Assembly: GCF_000765745.2 (NCBI RefSeq)
Contig: NZ_JRPC02000005.1
Coordinates: 1-64,000 of the forward strand
Direction of reading: 5' to 3'
DNA length: 64,000 bases
DNA from: Helicobacter apodemus
Lineage (GTDB): Bacteria; Campylobacterota; Campylobacteria; Campylobacterales; Helicobacteraceae
In this document: in pieces, positions 7,817 to 17,848 of the stretch
Layout of the letters: every line of letters begins with the position of its first letter
Position numbering within the stretch: the first letter of the stretch is position 1
Notes under the pieces: generated by a model
Seen by the model: only the letters and a program-made list of their open reading frames with translations
Told to the model about the DNA's origin: nothing
The model's database searches: none
Position numbers and translations under genes: made by a program

Positions 7817-8460
7817 TAATGTAAGGGTTTCAAGGTAGCATTCTCTAATTGATAAGAGCGGGTAGCCTTTTGTGCCAAAAGAGGGTCGTGGGTTACATAA
7901 ATTAACAGAGTAGAAGTTTGATGAATATATTCAAAAAGCAGTCCCATAACTTTAAAAGCATTTTCTCTGTCTAAGTTCCCTGTGGGTTCATCCGCAAAGA
8001 TAATATGAGGCTTTTTTGTTAAAATCCTGGCGATAGATAAACGTTGTTGCTGTCCTCCACTTAGGGCACTAACATTTTTAGGTAAATTTTCAAAAATCCC
8101 AAAAAACTCCAACAAGGAATCATCGATTCTTTCCTCTGAAAGCAAAGAAGCAACTTCTAAGTTTTCTCTTGCACTAAACCCCAAAAACAAATAATGCGAT
8201 TGGAAGATAATCCCTATCTCTTTGCGTCTAAGAGCTAAAATCTCTGCATAGGGGATAGCGTAAATATCTTTGTTAAAAATATTCACACTTCCCTTTTGTG
8301 GCTTTAAAAATGAGGATAGAATATGTAAAAGCGTGCTTTTCCCACTCCCACTAACACCCATAATAGAAATGCTCTCTCCTCCATTTGCAGAAAAAGAAAG
8401 ATTTTCTATAATCGGCTTCTCATAACTAAAAGAAATGCCTTTAACCTCTAATAAAGACAT
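7816..8460 (-). CDS. lolD: ABC transporter ATP-binding protein, LolD-like
   Basis: A 214-residue stand-alone ATPase. Walker A GVSGSGKST near residues 36-44, the signature LSGGQQQRLSIARIL near 133-146, Walker B IIFADEPTGNLD, and the switch histidine in VTHDP. The TGNLD after Walker B is typical of the MacB/LolD/FtsE group. A partner permease is not adjacent. It is sandwiched between tsf and fliR on one strand. The symbol is a best match by subfamily rather than certain. Confidence 0.7.
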   Translation of the reverse strand: MSLLEVKGISFSYEKPIIENLSFSANGGESISIMGVSGSGKSTLLHILSSFLKPQKGSVNIFNKDIYAIPYAEILALRRKEIGIIFQSHYLFLGFSARENLEVASLLSEERIDDSLLEFFGIFENLPKNVSALSGGQQQRLSIARILTKKPHIIFADEPTGNLDRENAFKVMGLLFEYIHQTSTLLIYVTHDPLLAQKATRSYQLENATLKPLH

Positions 8461-8469
8461 CGCTAATAA

Positions 8470-9537
8470 CTATCCAAGCTGTGCGGCAACTTCATCAGCA
8501 AAACTACTTGTCTGCTTTTCAATCCCTTCACCAAGTTCAAAACGAATATATTCCACAACTTCAATACAATCATTACATTCTTGACTCTTTTGTTCTAAAA
8601 CTTGAGCAATACTTTTCTTATCATCCATTACAAAAAACTGCCCTAGAAGCGTTAATCGCTGGTCTAAAAGTGTAGAATCTGCCTTAAATCTCTCTAATTG
8701 ACCAGGCAAGATCTTATCCCAAATTTTCTCTGGCTTACCCTGGGCTTTAAGCTCCTCTTTAAAAATGGCTTCTTGTTTGCGTAAAATTTCATCGTTTAAT
8801 TCCAATTGACTAATGTATTGGGGGATTTTATGCAAAGGTTTTCCCAATCTTTTAAGCTCTTCATTTTCTTTTTCTAATTCTGCGACAATCGCAACTTTCT
8901 CCCTTTCTACAAAGTCTTTATCAAAAGAATGATAACTAATTACTTGGGGTTTCATAGCTGCTGCGTGCATACAAAGATTCTTAGTAAAATCTGCTAGTTT
9001 AGCTGCATTTTCTTGCTTTTGGCATTTAAGGGCGATAATTACACCAACGCGTCCATTAGAATGCACATAGGCATTAACAACGCCACTACCCCCTGCTTGA
9101 ACTTTTGCAATTCTCCTAACGACGATATTCTCACCAATCTTTGCAATTTGTGTTTTCAAATATTCTTCAAATTTGACCCCATCAAGACTTAGGGTGTTTA
9201 ATTCCTCTGTATTTTGAATAGTGGAATCTTGCACCAACGCAATGGCTTTTGAACTCAACTCTTTAAAACCATCATTTTTTGCAACGAAATCTGTTTCTGA
9301 ATTAATCTCTACCATACTAGCTTTCTTAAAATCTGATGAGACTTCAACACTAATCGCACCCTCTGCTGCTACTCTATCAGCTTTTTTAGCGGCTTTACTT
9401 AAGCCCTTTTCCCTCAAATATTCTACCGCTTTTTGTATATCGCCATTTGTCTCTACTAAAGCCTTTTTGCAATCCATCATTCCTGCATCAGTCATTTCTC
9501 GGAGCTGTTTTACAAGCTGTGCATTAATCTCTGCCAT
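8470..9537 (-). CDS. tsf: Translation elongation factor Ts
   Basis: Guanine-nucleotide exchange factor for EF-Tu. The N-terminal UBA-like segment [35 protein letters not shown] and the core TDFVAKN motif near residue 85 are diagnostic. The protein has 355 residues, the long form with two core subdomains usual in Helicobacter. It lies 17 bases downstream of rpsB on the same strand, the common bacterial rpsB-tsf operon. Confidence 0.97.
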   Translation of the reverse strand: MAEINAQLVKQLREMTDAGMMDCKKALVETNGDIQKAVEYLREKGLSKAAKKADRVAAEGAISVEVSSDFKKASMVEINSETDFVAKNDGFKELSSKAIALVQDSTIQNTEELNTLSLDGVKFEEYLKTQIAKIGENIVVRRIAKVQAGGSGVVNAYVHSNGRVGVIIALKCQKQENAAKLADFTKNLCMHAAAMKPQVISYHSFDKDFVEREKVAIVAELEKENEELKRLGKPLHKIPQYISQLELNDEILRKQEAIFKEELKAQGKPEKIWDKILPGQLERFKADSTLLDQRLTLLGQFFVMDDKKSIAQVLEQKSQECNDCIEVVEYIRFELGEGIEKQTSSFADEVAAQLG

Positions 9538-9554
9538 ATTTTATCCTTACAAAA

Positions 9555-10346
9555 TTATTCTTGGGTTTGCATAAAATCTTCTTCACGCATTGCTTCTTCT
9601 AAGACTTCTTGCTTTTCTTGCTCACTTGCAGCAGCAATCTCTTCATTCTCAATAGAGGCTTCACCTCCAGCAATAGCACGTCCTTCTGTAATAGCTTCTG
9701 TCATCTCTTTACAAAAAAGCTGGATAGAACGAATCGCATCATCGTTTCCAGGAATTGGATAATCCACTACATCAGGATCGCAATTAGTATCTAATGGTGC
9801 AACAATAGGTATCCCAAGCTTTCTAGCTTCAGCTACCGCTATTTTCTCTTTTGCCGCATCAATAACAAAAATCATATCCGGCACTTTCTTAAGATGCCTT
9901 ACACCACCTAGATATTGTGTTAATTTATCTTTTTTTCTTTGAATCATTAATTTTTCTTTTTTGGTTAAAAGATCAATTTGACCGCTAGATTCCATTTCTT
10001 CGATGATTTCTAGCTTACGGATAGATTTTTTAATAGTAGAAAAGTTTGTTAGCATTCCCCCAAGCCAACGATAATTCACATAAGGAATATTAACACTTTG
10101 TGCGTATTGCTTCAAAGTTTCACTAGCTTGTTTTTTCGTCCCAACAAACATAATAACTTTTCCTTCGGCTGCTGCATCTCTGACAATATTATAAGTATAG
10201 CGGAAATATCGTAGAGTTTTTTGCAAATCTATAATATGAATATTTTTTCGCACACCAAAAATATATTTTTTCATTTTTGGATTCCAACGTCTTGTTTGAT
10301 GCCCAAAATGAACACCACATTCTAAAAGGTCTTTCATTGTTACCAT
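9555..10346 (-). CDS. rpsB: 30S ribosomal protein S2
   Basis: A 263-residue S2 protein. Diagnostic segments are [25 protein letters not shown] at the N-terminus, [16 protein letters not shown] near 95-110 and [27 protein letters not shown] near 185-210. The C-terminal tail is acidic, as in other epsilonproteobacterial S2 proteins. It leads the rpsB-tsf pair. A GGAG ribosome-binding site stands upstream of the ATG. Confidence 0.98.
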   Translation of the reverse strand: MVTMKDLLECGVHFGHQTRRWNPKMKKYIFGVRKNIHIIDLQKTLRYFRYTYNIVRDAAAEGKVIMFVGTKKQASETLKQYAQSVNIPYVNYRWLGGMLTNFSTIKKSIRKLEIIEEMESSGQIDLLTKKEKLMIQRKKDKLTQYLGGVRHLKKVPDMIFVIDAAKEKIAVAEARKLGIPIVAPLDTNCDPDVVDYPIPGNDDAIRSIQLFCKEMTEAITEGRAIAGGEASIENEEIAAASEQEKQEVLEEAMREEDFMQTQE

Positions 10347-10615
10347 ATTTTCTCCTTAATGTTTGGTTTTTCCTCCACGCTCTTAAACAGAATATAACCT
10401 GCAACCTAAACTAGGATTAGCGTGTGTGATATTTTCAAAAATAAAAAGGGTGTCATTCTATTAAAATTTTCTTTAATTCTAGCTTTTATTGAGGTTATCC
10501 TTGTATAGGCTTTTAAGTTTTAATATTTAGAAATGGATAAGCACAACTCTTATAAAAAGGTTATTAATTAAGATTTAGGATTGTTGCTTTATTTAAACCC
10601 TAAAACTTCTTCTTA

Positions 10616-11063
10616 TTAACATCTTCTAATATCTCTAGCAATAGCATTAACATTTTGTGTAACACCCTCTAATTGATTAATAGCTTCATTAATTTGTGAA
10701 ATACCCTCTGTTTGTTCTTTAATAGATTCACTCATATCATTAATACCTTGCACTAAGACATTAACATTAGCTTCAATCTCATTTAAAGACTTTCCTGTTC
10801 TCTCTGCTAATTTTCTAACTTCATCTGCAACAACTGCAAAGCCTCTTCCATGTTCTCCTGCTCTTGCTGCTTCAATAGCTGCATTTAATGCTAAGAGATT
10901 AGTTTGATCGGCAATATCTTTAATCACACTTACGATATTTTTAATATCTGATGAATACTATTTTTGACAAAATAAAACTAATAACACCTAAAAACAATAG
11001 TGAAGTGGTAAGCAAAATAATCGCACTTAAAGCAATCTTTATTTTTAAACTTTTTTTAAGCAT
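10616..11063 (-). pseudogene. Methyl-accepting chemotaxis protein, internally deleted and frameshifted
   Basis: On the minus strand from 11063 a typical chemoreceptor start is readable (MLKKSLKIKIALSAIILLTT, a first membrane helix) and runs into a stop after about 40 codons. It is followed in another frame by the signalling-tip hairpin ([19 protein letters not shown] to about residue RRC, 10616-10927). The ligand-binding domain, second membrane helix and HAMP region are missing, and the tail is short. This is a chimera left by an internal deletion plus a frameshift. No functional receptor is expected. Confidence 0.85.
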
Positions 11064-11167
11064 TAGCCACTTCATCCAATTTAATGAAATCAAAAAATTT
11101 TTACATAAAATTCTAAATTTTTTAACTTTGCATTATACTAAAATATAAGCACCTATATTATCTAAAA

Positions 11168-12013
11168 TTAAAACCATAGATTATCTAATAATCGAACCTC
11201 CTCTACTTTTGCAACGACTAAGATTAAAGTTGAATCTTTTTGGATAGTTAAAATAGACTCTAACTCTCTATTAACAATGGCAAAATATTCTACCTCTAAC
11301 CCCTCTAACACCCTTAATGCCTCATTCTTTATTTTTAAACTCTCTCTCTCTCCTTGCATAATAACTTGCATAGCGACTTTTAAAGATTGAGAGATTTTTA
11401 GTGCTTTTCTCTTGCCCTCTAAGCTCAAATATACATTCCTTGAACTAAGCGCTAATCCTTCCTCGCTTCTAACTATCTCACAAGGGATAATTTCAATAGG
11501 AAAAAATAAATCCTCTACCATTTTTTGAACGATTAAAAGCTGTTGAGCATCCTTTTTACCAAAAAATGCTTTATGGGGCTGTATTAAATGAAATAATTTA
11601 TTAATAATTTGTAAAACCCCATTAAAATGTCCGCTTCTTGCCTCCCCCTCTAATACACTTGCCATAGATAGGGGGGCATTAAAAGTAGTTTGCAAAGAGG
11701 ATTTTAGAGGATACATTTCTTCTATTTCTGGCATAAAAACAATATCAACCTCTACACTTTGGCATATCTTTAAATCCGCCTCTATTTTGCGTGGGTATTT
11801 ACTAAAATCCTCATTAACCCCAAACTGCGTAGGATTAACAAAAATAGAAACAATAGTTAAATCACAAGTTGTTTTAGAGGCTTTAATTAAGGATAAATGC
11901 CCCTTATGTAAAGCACCCATAGTAGGGACTAAACCTATTACTTCTTTAGGATTTTGTCTTTTATAGGTCTGAATAAAGATTTGCAACTCTTTAACACTCT
12001 TAATAACCTTCAC
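11168..12013 (-). CDS. panC: Pantothenate synthetase
   Basis: The product condenses pantoate and beta-alanine with ATP to make pantothenate for coenzyme A. The nucleotidyltransferase signature GLVPTMGALHKGHLSLI (with HxGH-like HKGH), VSIFVNPTQFG, GVLQIINKLFHLIQPHKAFFGKKDAQQL and SSRNVYL are all present. 281 residues is close to family length. It is a single transcription unit preceded by about 120 bases of AT-rich sequence. Confidence 0.96.
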   Translation of the reverse strand: MKVIKSVKELQIFIQTYKRQNPKEVIGLVPTMGALHKGHLSLIKASKTTCDLTIVSIFVNPTQFGVNEDFSKYPRKIEADLKICQSVEVDIVFMPEIEEMYPLKSSLQTTFNAPLSMASVLEGEARSGHFNGVLQIINKLFHLIQPHKAFFGKKDAQQLLIVQKMVEDLFFPIEIIPCEIVRSEEGLALSSRNVYLSLEGKRKALKISQSLKVAMQVIMQGERESLKIKNEALRVLEGLEVEYFAIVNRELESILTIQKDSTLILVVAKVEEVRLLDNLWF

Positions 12014-12134
12014 ACTTATCCCTCTAATTGCTTAAAATACATAGATGCAATTATGCGTTTATCAAACTTAAAAAAATAATAAATTCTCTAAAATATGTTA
12101 GAATCCAAACTCTAAATTAATTTTGGGAAATCTT

Positions 12135-13043
12135 ATGGAAGAAAACAAATTCTTAAAAACACCCACACAAATTTCAGAAAACAATCTCTCAGAACTAATG
12201 GAAAACATTATCCTTAAAATCACAAAAGAAGATGGCAAAGCTTTAATTTATCATCTAAATAACCTTAATTTTGCCTTTGCTTTAGCAACTAATGAACGCA
12301 AAAGTTTTATCCTTGATAATAATCCGCTAACTAAAATTCAGATGCAATGCCAATTCTCCTACCCTAGTTCTACAGGATTAAAAAATCGATTAAAAGAAAT
12401 CAAAACGAACTATTTTGAAATGCCTACTGATATGTCTAAATATTTCACTCCCAAAATCTATAATGAACTCCTTTCTTTTAAAGAATTTTTAAAACACTCC
12501 CCTAATGATTCTATTAATTTATGGATCAAATACCTTATCAATATTTTTTTAACGCCAACTAATACACAAATACCTCAAGATATGGAATTAAAAGAATTTA
12601 TTCTCAATAAATACAAGCATATTTATCAAAATGTCAGCCCTGTAAAACTATTAATCTTAAACCCTTATATACCAAATTTTGTTAAAGATACTACAAACGC
12701 AGAATCTATCTTTTCACAAAAAACACACTTGATTTGCTACTCACCCCCATCTTTTGAAGGGGATAAATTTTGCAAACAAAACCTTTTAAGAATGTGGTTT
12801 TTTGATATTAAAGAGCAAGATATTTTAAATATTGGTCAAATCAACTTAGATCAGCAATTAAACCAAAATTTTATCTTTATTAACAAAATACTAGAAACAG
12901 GAGGCATACTCTACATAGAAACCCAAAATATCCAAAAAATGGAAAAGTTTTTCAAAATATCCTCATTTTATGGCTATAAAAATATTCAACATTACACAAA
13001 TAGCAACGCTAAAAACATTTTATTATTGAGAAAATCCTTTTAA
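12135..13043 (+). CDS. Hypothetical protein (302 aa)
   Basis: No family recognised. The protein is soluble, Lys/Asn/Ile-rich, without signal peptide or membrane segments. The last third has alternating strands and helices (VKLLILNPYIP, THLICYSPP, GGILYIETQNI, KNILLLRK) that could be a Rossmann-like or methyltransferase-like domain, but I see no glycine-rich SAM motif. The ATG at 12135 has GGGA upstream; a TTG four codons earlier is an alternative. It stands alone between panC and tRNA-Phe. Confidence 0.6.
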   Translation: MEENKFLKTPTQISENNLSELMENIILKITKEDGKALIYHLNNLNFAFALATNERKSFILDNNPLTKIQMQCQFSYPSSTGLKNRLKEIKTNYFEMPTDMSKYFTPKIYNELLSFKEFLKHSPNDSINLWIKYLINIFLTPTNTQIPQDMELKEFILNKYKHIYQNVSPVKLLILNPYIPNFVKDTTNAESIFSQKTHLICYSPPSFEGDKFCKQNLLRMWFFDIKEQDILNIGQINLDQQLNQNFIFINKILETGGILYIETQNIQKMEKFFKISSFYGYKNIQHYTNSNAKNILLLRKSF

Positions 13044-13065
13044 GAAAGAATTAAATATTTTACAA

Positions 13066-13071
13066 TATAAT
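13066..13071 (+). promoter_or_regulatory. -10 box of tRNA-Phe promoter
   Basis: A perfect TATAAT lies 27 bases before the mature tRNA-Phe 5' end in AT-rich sequence, consistent with a short leader. Confidence 0.5.
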
Positions 13072-13098
13072 TCTAGCTTTCTAAAAATTTGTTTAAAT

Positions 13099-13174
13099 GG
13101 CTCGATAGCTCAGTCGGTAGAGCAGGAGACTGAAAATCTCCGTGTCGGTGGTTCGATTCCGCCTCGAGCCACCA
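13099..13174 (+). tRNA. tRNA-Phe (anticodon GAA)
   Basis: A 76-base cloverleaf. GGCTCGA (13099-13105) pairs with TCGAGCC (13164-13170), discriminator A and encoded CCA. Anticodon stem GGAGA/TCTCC encloses the loop CTGAAAA with anticodon GAA. The T-loop is GTTCGATTC. A decayed gene cluster begins directly downstream. Confidence 0.96.
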
Positions 13175-13257
13175 TTTAAAAGCATAAGCTAAAATAGAAC
13201 CCTATAACGCTCCTTTCTTTCTTATCATCACGCAAAAGGACTTTTTTAAGCTATATT

Positions 13258-13815
13258 TTGATAGCATACAGGCTATTGCCCAATAATTCTAAAATATTCA
13301 AGGAAAAAATGGAAATTCTCTATGCACCAACTTTTCGAGAACAAAGAGATACGATACACGCCAATTGTCAATGTGGCTATGATATACAAATCCTAGAAAC
13401 ACTTTGCAATATCCAAAACAGCTTAAAAGCAACAAAAACCCATAAAATTCTCTACTTACCTCATCCAAAAACACCCAAAAACTATCACGCTATTATCTTA
13501 AATGCATTAAAATCCCCCCCGGGATAACCATATAAAACCATAAATTCCCTAGCACAAGCCAAAAACAGCACGCTTTTGGTTACAGATGCTGCCAACACTG
13601 CCTTATCTTTTAGCCTCTTTTACCAACAACCAAGCATTATCCATCTTCCAGCCTTTAGTAATATAGAACTAGGAGGAGATAAACTTTATTCACTATTTTC
13701 TTTTACCACATCTTTTAAAGAGCTACAAACAGAAATAACGCAAATTTTAGAAAATCCAACCCCCCCCCCAAAAAAAGAAAAAATTGCCAACTTTTTACAA
13801 GAGGATTTATTATGA
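13258..13815 (+). pseudogene. CDP-glycerol glycerophosphotransferase-like gene, 5'-truncated with in-frame stop
   Basis: The segment reads ILYAPTFREQRD, HKILYLPHPK, a TAA at 13525-13527, then in the same frame LLVTDAANTALSFSLFY and PSIIHLPAF. These are the middle and C-terminal motifs of CDP-glycerol:glycerophosphate transferases (PF04464 type), which join polyol-phosphate units on surface glycans. The N-terminal half is absent. A C7 run followed by GGG lies just before the stop, and a C10 run near the end. Length (186 codons) is about half that of the neighbour at 13812. It overlaps the next gene by four bases. Confidence 0.75.
13760..13769 (+). repeat. Homopolymeric C10 tract followed by A7
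   Basis: Ten C then seven A within codons for N-P-T-P-P-P-K-K at the 3' end of the broken transferase gene. The tract is of a length that varies by slipped-strand mispairing in Helicobacter and Campylobacter surface genes. It would alter only the C-terminal tail and the coupling to the next gene. Confidence 0.7.
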
Positions 13816-14876
13816 ATGCCAAAGAACAAATTAAAACCTTTATTAATATTACTACAAAAGATATTAAATCTCATCTTAGCACTACACAAAAAAACATCCT
13901 TTTTATTTCTTTTTATCCAACTTACCGCTCTCAATATGGGGATCTTATCCAGCAACTCTCTAAGCACTACAATGTAATTACTATTGTCGATAGAATCTTA
14001 AATGATGACTTTGAAAAAAGTGGGCATCATAATGTGCTTTTTCCTTGGAGAATTATAGAAAATAGCGAAGTTTTCTACCTTAACACACATATAGAGGGAA
14101 TAGATATTATCATCACAGCTGATCAAATAGCCTACCAAGATGGAAAAATAGATAGAGAATTTCTAAGCAAAAGTGCAAAACGTATCTATCTCCCTCATAG
14201 ACTAACCTATGCTTGTGGGGAGAGTTCAAGAAGTTTTGATTATATTATTGTTCCCTCTAAAAGTGCTATGAAAAGCTTTAAAAAAGCATTCAAAGATTCC
14301 AAAATTAAACTTCTACCTTGTGGCTATCCCCAGCTAGATAAAGCTATCAAAGAATACCAATACCAACCCGCCAACACAATAACTTATGGTCCTACATTAA
14401 GGGATATTGACCCTACTCGCAATGCCAACCAAAACCTTTATGCGGGATTTGATAGCAATATCATAGAATGGATAACCCAAAATACCTCCTATAATATCAC
14501 TTACCGCGCCCACCCCTTTAACTCCTCTAGCAATCATTACTTTTATTAACTACTAAAAGCTAAATGGATGCAAAATCCACGAGTAATTTTTGATGAATTC
14601 CAAAATTATAACTATTTTAATACTTCAGATTTTCTGCTCACCGATTGGTCAAGCACTGCCTTTTTATTCTCCTACATAACGCTTCGTCCTTGTATTTTTT
14701 ATATGCCTCACCCTTTAGATAGCACACAATATACCATTAAAAATAAAACCGCCAAAAACTTCGCACAACTCCAAGCAATCCTTGAAAATATAGATTTTAA
14801 ACAAGAAAAAAATTTTTATAAACATTTAAGAGAAAGCAATATCTATCATCTTAAAAATCTAGTGAAGCTATTTTAG
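13812..14876 (+). pseudogene. CDP-glycerol glycerophosphotransferase-like gene with one nonsense codon
   Basis: A single frame runs from the ATG at 13812 to 14876 and is interrupted only by TAA at 14547-14549. The N-terminal part has NILFISFYPTYRSQYGDL and RIYLPHRLTYACGESS; the middle has TITYGPTLRDID and TYRAHPFNSSS; after the stop come FDEFQNY and DFLLTDWSSTAFLFSY, the usual C-terminal donor-binding region (LTDWSS). Read through, the product would be about 354 residues, normal for the family. One change inactivates it, so decay looks recent, or the residual protein lacks the donor site. Confidence 0.78.
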
Positions 14877-14906
14877 AATCTCTTGAAGATATTTTAAAAG
14901 GAAAAT

Positions 14907-16365
14907 TATGAGAGCCATCATTCTAGCTGCAGGGGAGGGAAAGAGACTCCAACCCTTAACCCTCAACAAACCAAAACCTCTCCTAGAAATTCGTGGGCAA
15001 AGCATTTTAGAAAACTATGATTAACTATCTCAAAAAATCAGGTATAGAGGATATTATAGTAGTAACTGGATACAAATATCAGCTTTTTTATAAGCTCCAA
15101 AAAAAAATTAAATTTTCAACAAATTATCTTTAAGTATTATCAAGGGGCTAATAGTGCAGAGACCTTAAAATTTGTCGCTAAATACATCACAAAGGGAACT
15201 TTTATTTTAAATGGCGATTTATAATCACACAGCCCTTTATGCATTATATCAAAAAGGGGTATTCCCAAATTTTAGCACAGAAGATTCTACACACAACTCC
15301 ATCTTGGGGTTATATCACCGATGAAAACCAAAAACTCCTCGATATTGATACCAATGCCATAGAAGGTTATGGTGATGGTATTACCTTTTTTGATAATGCT
15401 AAAGAAATAGAGTTATTAAAAAATGCTCTTTTAAAATGCCACAAAGAATATTATTGGGAAAAGTGCATTTTACACTCCCTTGCAAATATTGATTTTTATA
15501 TCTTTTTGCAAATCCTATTATATAGAAATTGATTCTTTAAAAGATGCCCTAAAAGCCAATCTTATTACCCCTCAAGAAATAGCCCTACAATGTTCTGATG
15601 ATGAAAAGTCAGAAAAGCTCTTTAGTATAACTAATACCAATTACAAAATCAATTTTCTTAAAGAATGCAAAGTTTTAAGAATCCCCTCCCAAGGGAGAGA
15701 AAAGATTATTAACACCAATGAAGAAGAAAAAATCCTTGCACTCTTACCTAAAAATATCACCCCAAAGAGTGAATTTTTTGCCAATGAATTTAAAATGACA
15801 ACTTTTTTAGAGGGTTATAAACCCCTCTCTTTTGAAGATTTAAAAGATGATAAAATACTCCTTTTACTAATACAAACCCTTAAAAAACTTCATATTTATA
15901 AACACAAAGACTATCCAAATTTTCAAAAAATCCCTATGGTTGATGAAATCTACAAATACGAAAAAATAGCTAATATCAAGCTTACTACCCCCATAGAACA
16001 CAAACTCCTCTTAGAGATAGCAAAAAGCTTAGATAAAGGAGTTTATTCTATGCCACAGAGATTTACAACTCCCCAATATCTTATACAATGGAAAAACCCT
16101 TAAACTTATAGATTTTGAATATGCTGGTTTTAGCTCTATTTTATGGGAATTAGGAAATCTTAGTGCAGAATTAGAACTCTCTAAAGAGCAAATTCATAAA
16201 ATCGCTTCAATGTATGGGAATATATCATATAAGGATATTCTAAAAGGACAATTAATGGCTAATTATATCTGGTCACTTTGGAGCTGGTTTTATCACAAGA
16301 TTGATTTAGGCAGGAGCTATCTCTTAAGATTTCATAAGAATTTACAAGAACTTTCTCATTTATGA
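14907..16365 (+). pseudogene. LicC-LicA-like cytidylyltransferase/choline kinase fusion, multiple frameshifts
   Basis: Translated across frames, the 5' third gives [18 protein letters not shown] and KPKPLL (nucleotidyltransferase signature), then DIIVVTGYKY, FILNGDL and GDGITFFD, as in CTP:phosphocholine cytidylyltransferases. The 3' part gives a kinase with the Brenner-type motif CHRDLQLPNIL and LIDFEYAGFSSILWELGN, as in LicA-type choline kinases. At least five frame changes are needed (near 15015, 15115, 15222, 15500 and 16050). The fusion would have made CDP-choline for phosphocholine decoration of surface glycan. The stop overlaps the ATG of the permease gene (ATGA). Confidence 0.78.
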
Positions 16366-17220
16366 AATATCACTTATTAGGGCATTTCTTAGCATTCCTA
16401 AGTGTCTTTTTATGGTCAGCCCTTTATGTATCTGTGAAAATCTTATTAGAATCTTTTGGTGCCTTAGAGCTTTTATTTTTACAATTTATTGTAGGGTATA
16501 TATTTTTAATCCTCTTAAAGCCCAAATTCCTAAAAACAACCCTAAAACAAGAACTATCTTTAGCACTTGCAGGACTTTGTGGGATTAGTATTTATAACCT
16601 TTTTTTAAATTTAGCAATGCTGCACTCCTCAGCTTTAATGTCAGTGTTATCATCACTTTAACACCCCTTTTTGTTGCCCTCCTAACAAATCTTTTAAAAA
16701 TTGAAAAACCCCAAAATATTTTTTACTAGGCTTTCTTTTAAGCCTGTGTGGAATTATGCTTTTAAACCTTAAAGATTTTAAATTAAACTTTGGCATAGGG
16801 GATATTTTTTCTCTGCTATCTACATTAGGATGGGCTTGTTATTGTATTATCATTACAAATATTTTTAAACCCCAACAAGAATCTCTAATCCTTACTAGAA
16901 AAATGGTATTTTATGGGATTATATTCATAACACCTACTCTGTTTTTTGAAAACATCTCTTTTAATCTTGCTCCCCTTTTAGAGCCTAAAATATTTTTAAA
17001 TCTACTTTTTGTAGCATTTTTTGCTTCTGCTTTTTGCTTCATTCTTTGGAACAAAGCTATTATACTTATTGGGAGCATTAGGACAAATATCTATGTTTAT
17101 TTAACACCTGTTATTACTCTATTTGCTTCTGTTATATTCTTAGATGAATCTATACAATCTCTTGCAATAGCAGGAATGATTCTAGTCTTAAGCGGGGTTT
17201 TTGTCGCTACAAGACAATAA
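16362..17220 (+). pseudogene. EamA/DMT-family permease (LicB-like), frameshifted
   Basis: The first 100 codons give about three membrane helices (FLAFLSVFLWSALYVSVKIL onward). The frame is lost near 16635, recovers as NVSVIITLTPLFVALLTN, shifts again near 16725, then stays open from 16756 to 17220 with five or six more helices and VYLTPVITLFASVIFLDE typical of the second EamA repeat. Intact, it would have ten helices. LicB choline permeases belong to this superfamily and the gene follows a choline kinase-like gene, so choline uptake was its likely job. Confidence 0.75.
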
Positions 17221-17293
17221 AAAAATTACTCCACTTAAAAACTCTAAAATTTAAGCCATAAAAGGATAGAATAACAAAAAAAGTAAGGGTTGT

Positions 17294-17848
17294 ATGATGA
17301 AACTTAGACTTCCACACGCACCTTATATTGCAAATAAAATAGCAATAGATTTAGCAAATTGTGATTTTGTGAATGTTTTATATGGATTGGATGGAGTTTG
17401 TAAAATTGCTCAAAACTTCTTAGAAAAAAATATTCAAGAAGAATTAAAGATTGAAGAACAAGCGAGGGATATTGTTGAAGAAAACATTGAAGAAATAGAG
17501 TTTATGCAAGCAGATGAACACCAATTATTTTGGAAAGTTAAAAAACATTTAGCCGAACAAATAGGATTTGAATTAGCTTGGGAAGATAGGTATAATAGCC
17601 TCTCACATAAGATTCTTAATGCCCTTTTGCAAGAGGATTTAATTGATTTTTCTGTATCAGAAACAAGGGTAAAAAACATTATTTTCAAGGCTATTGATAG
17701 CTACGCAAAAGCTTATGATGAAATTGAAGATATTATCACAGAAAAAATTAATCATTATAAAAGAAAAATTGTCTTTGGTAGTGAAGAATATGATTTAATT
17801 TTTGATAAGCTCTACCAAGAAGAGCTAAGAAAAAGAGGGTTTTTATAA
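17294..17848 (+). CDS. DUF507-family protein (184 aa)
   Basis: Highly charged, helical protein with RDIVEENIEEIEFMQADEHQLFWKVKKHLA in the middle and a basic KRKIVFGSEEYD toward the C-terminus, matching the DUF507 family of epsilonproteobacteria and relatives. No membrane segment or enzymatic motif is visible, and its function is unknown. Its TAATG overlap with carA indicates co-translation. The second ATG (17297) is equally plausible as the start. Confidence 0.75.
   Translation: MMKLRLPHAPYIANKIAIDLANCDFVNVLYGLDGVCKIAQNFLEKNIQEELKIEEQARDIVEENIEEIEFMQADEHQLFWKVKKHLAEQIGFELAWEDRYNSLSHKILNALLQEDLIDFSVSETRVKNIIFKAIDSYAKAYDEIEDIITEKINHYKRKIVFGSEEYDLIFDKLYQEELRKRGFL

Noticed and set aside
13099-13258. 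A prophage or integrative-element attachment site at tRNA-Phe
   Set aside because: No integrase gene and no repeat of the tRNA 3' end is seen downstream.
13258-17220. Sequencing error as the cause of the broken lic-like genes
   Set aside because: Flanking genes over tens of kilobases are intact, the breaks include nonsense codons and deletions as well as frameshifts, and many are not at homopolymers. Read inspection would settle it.
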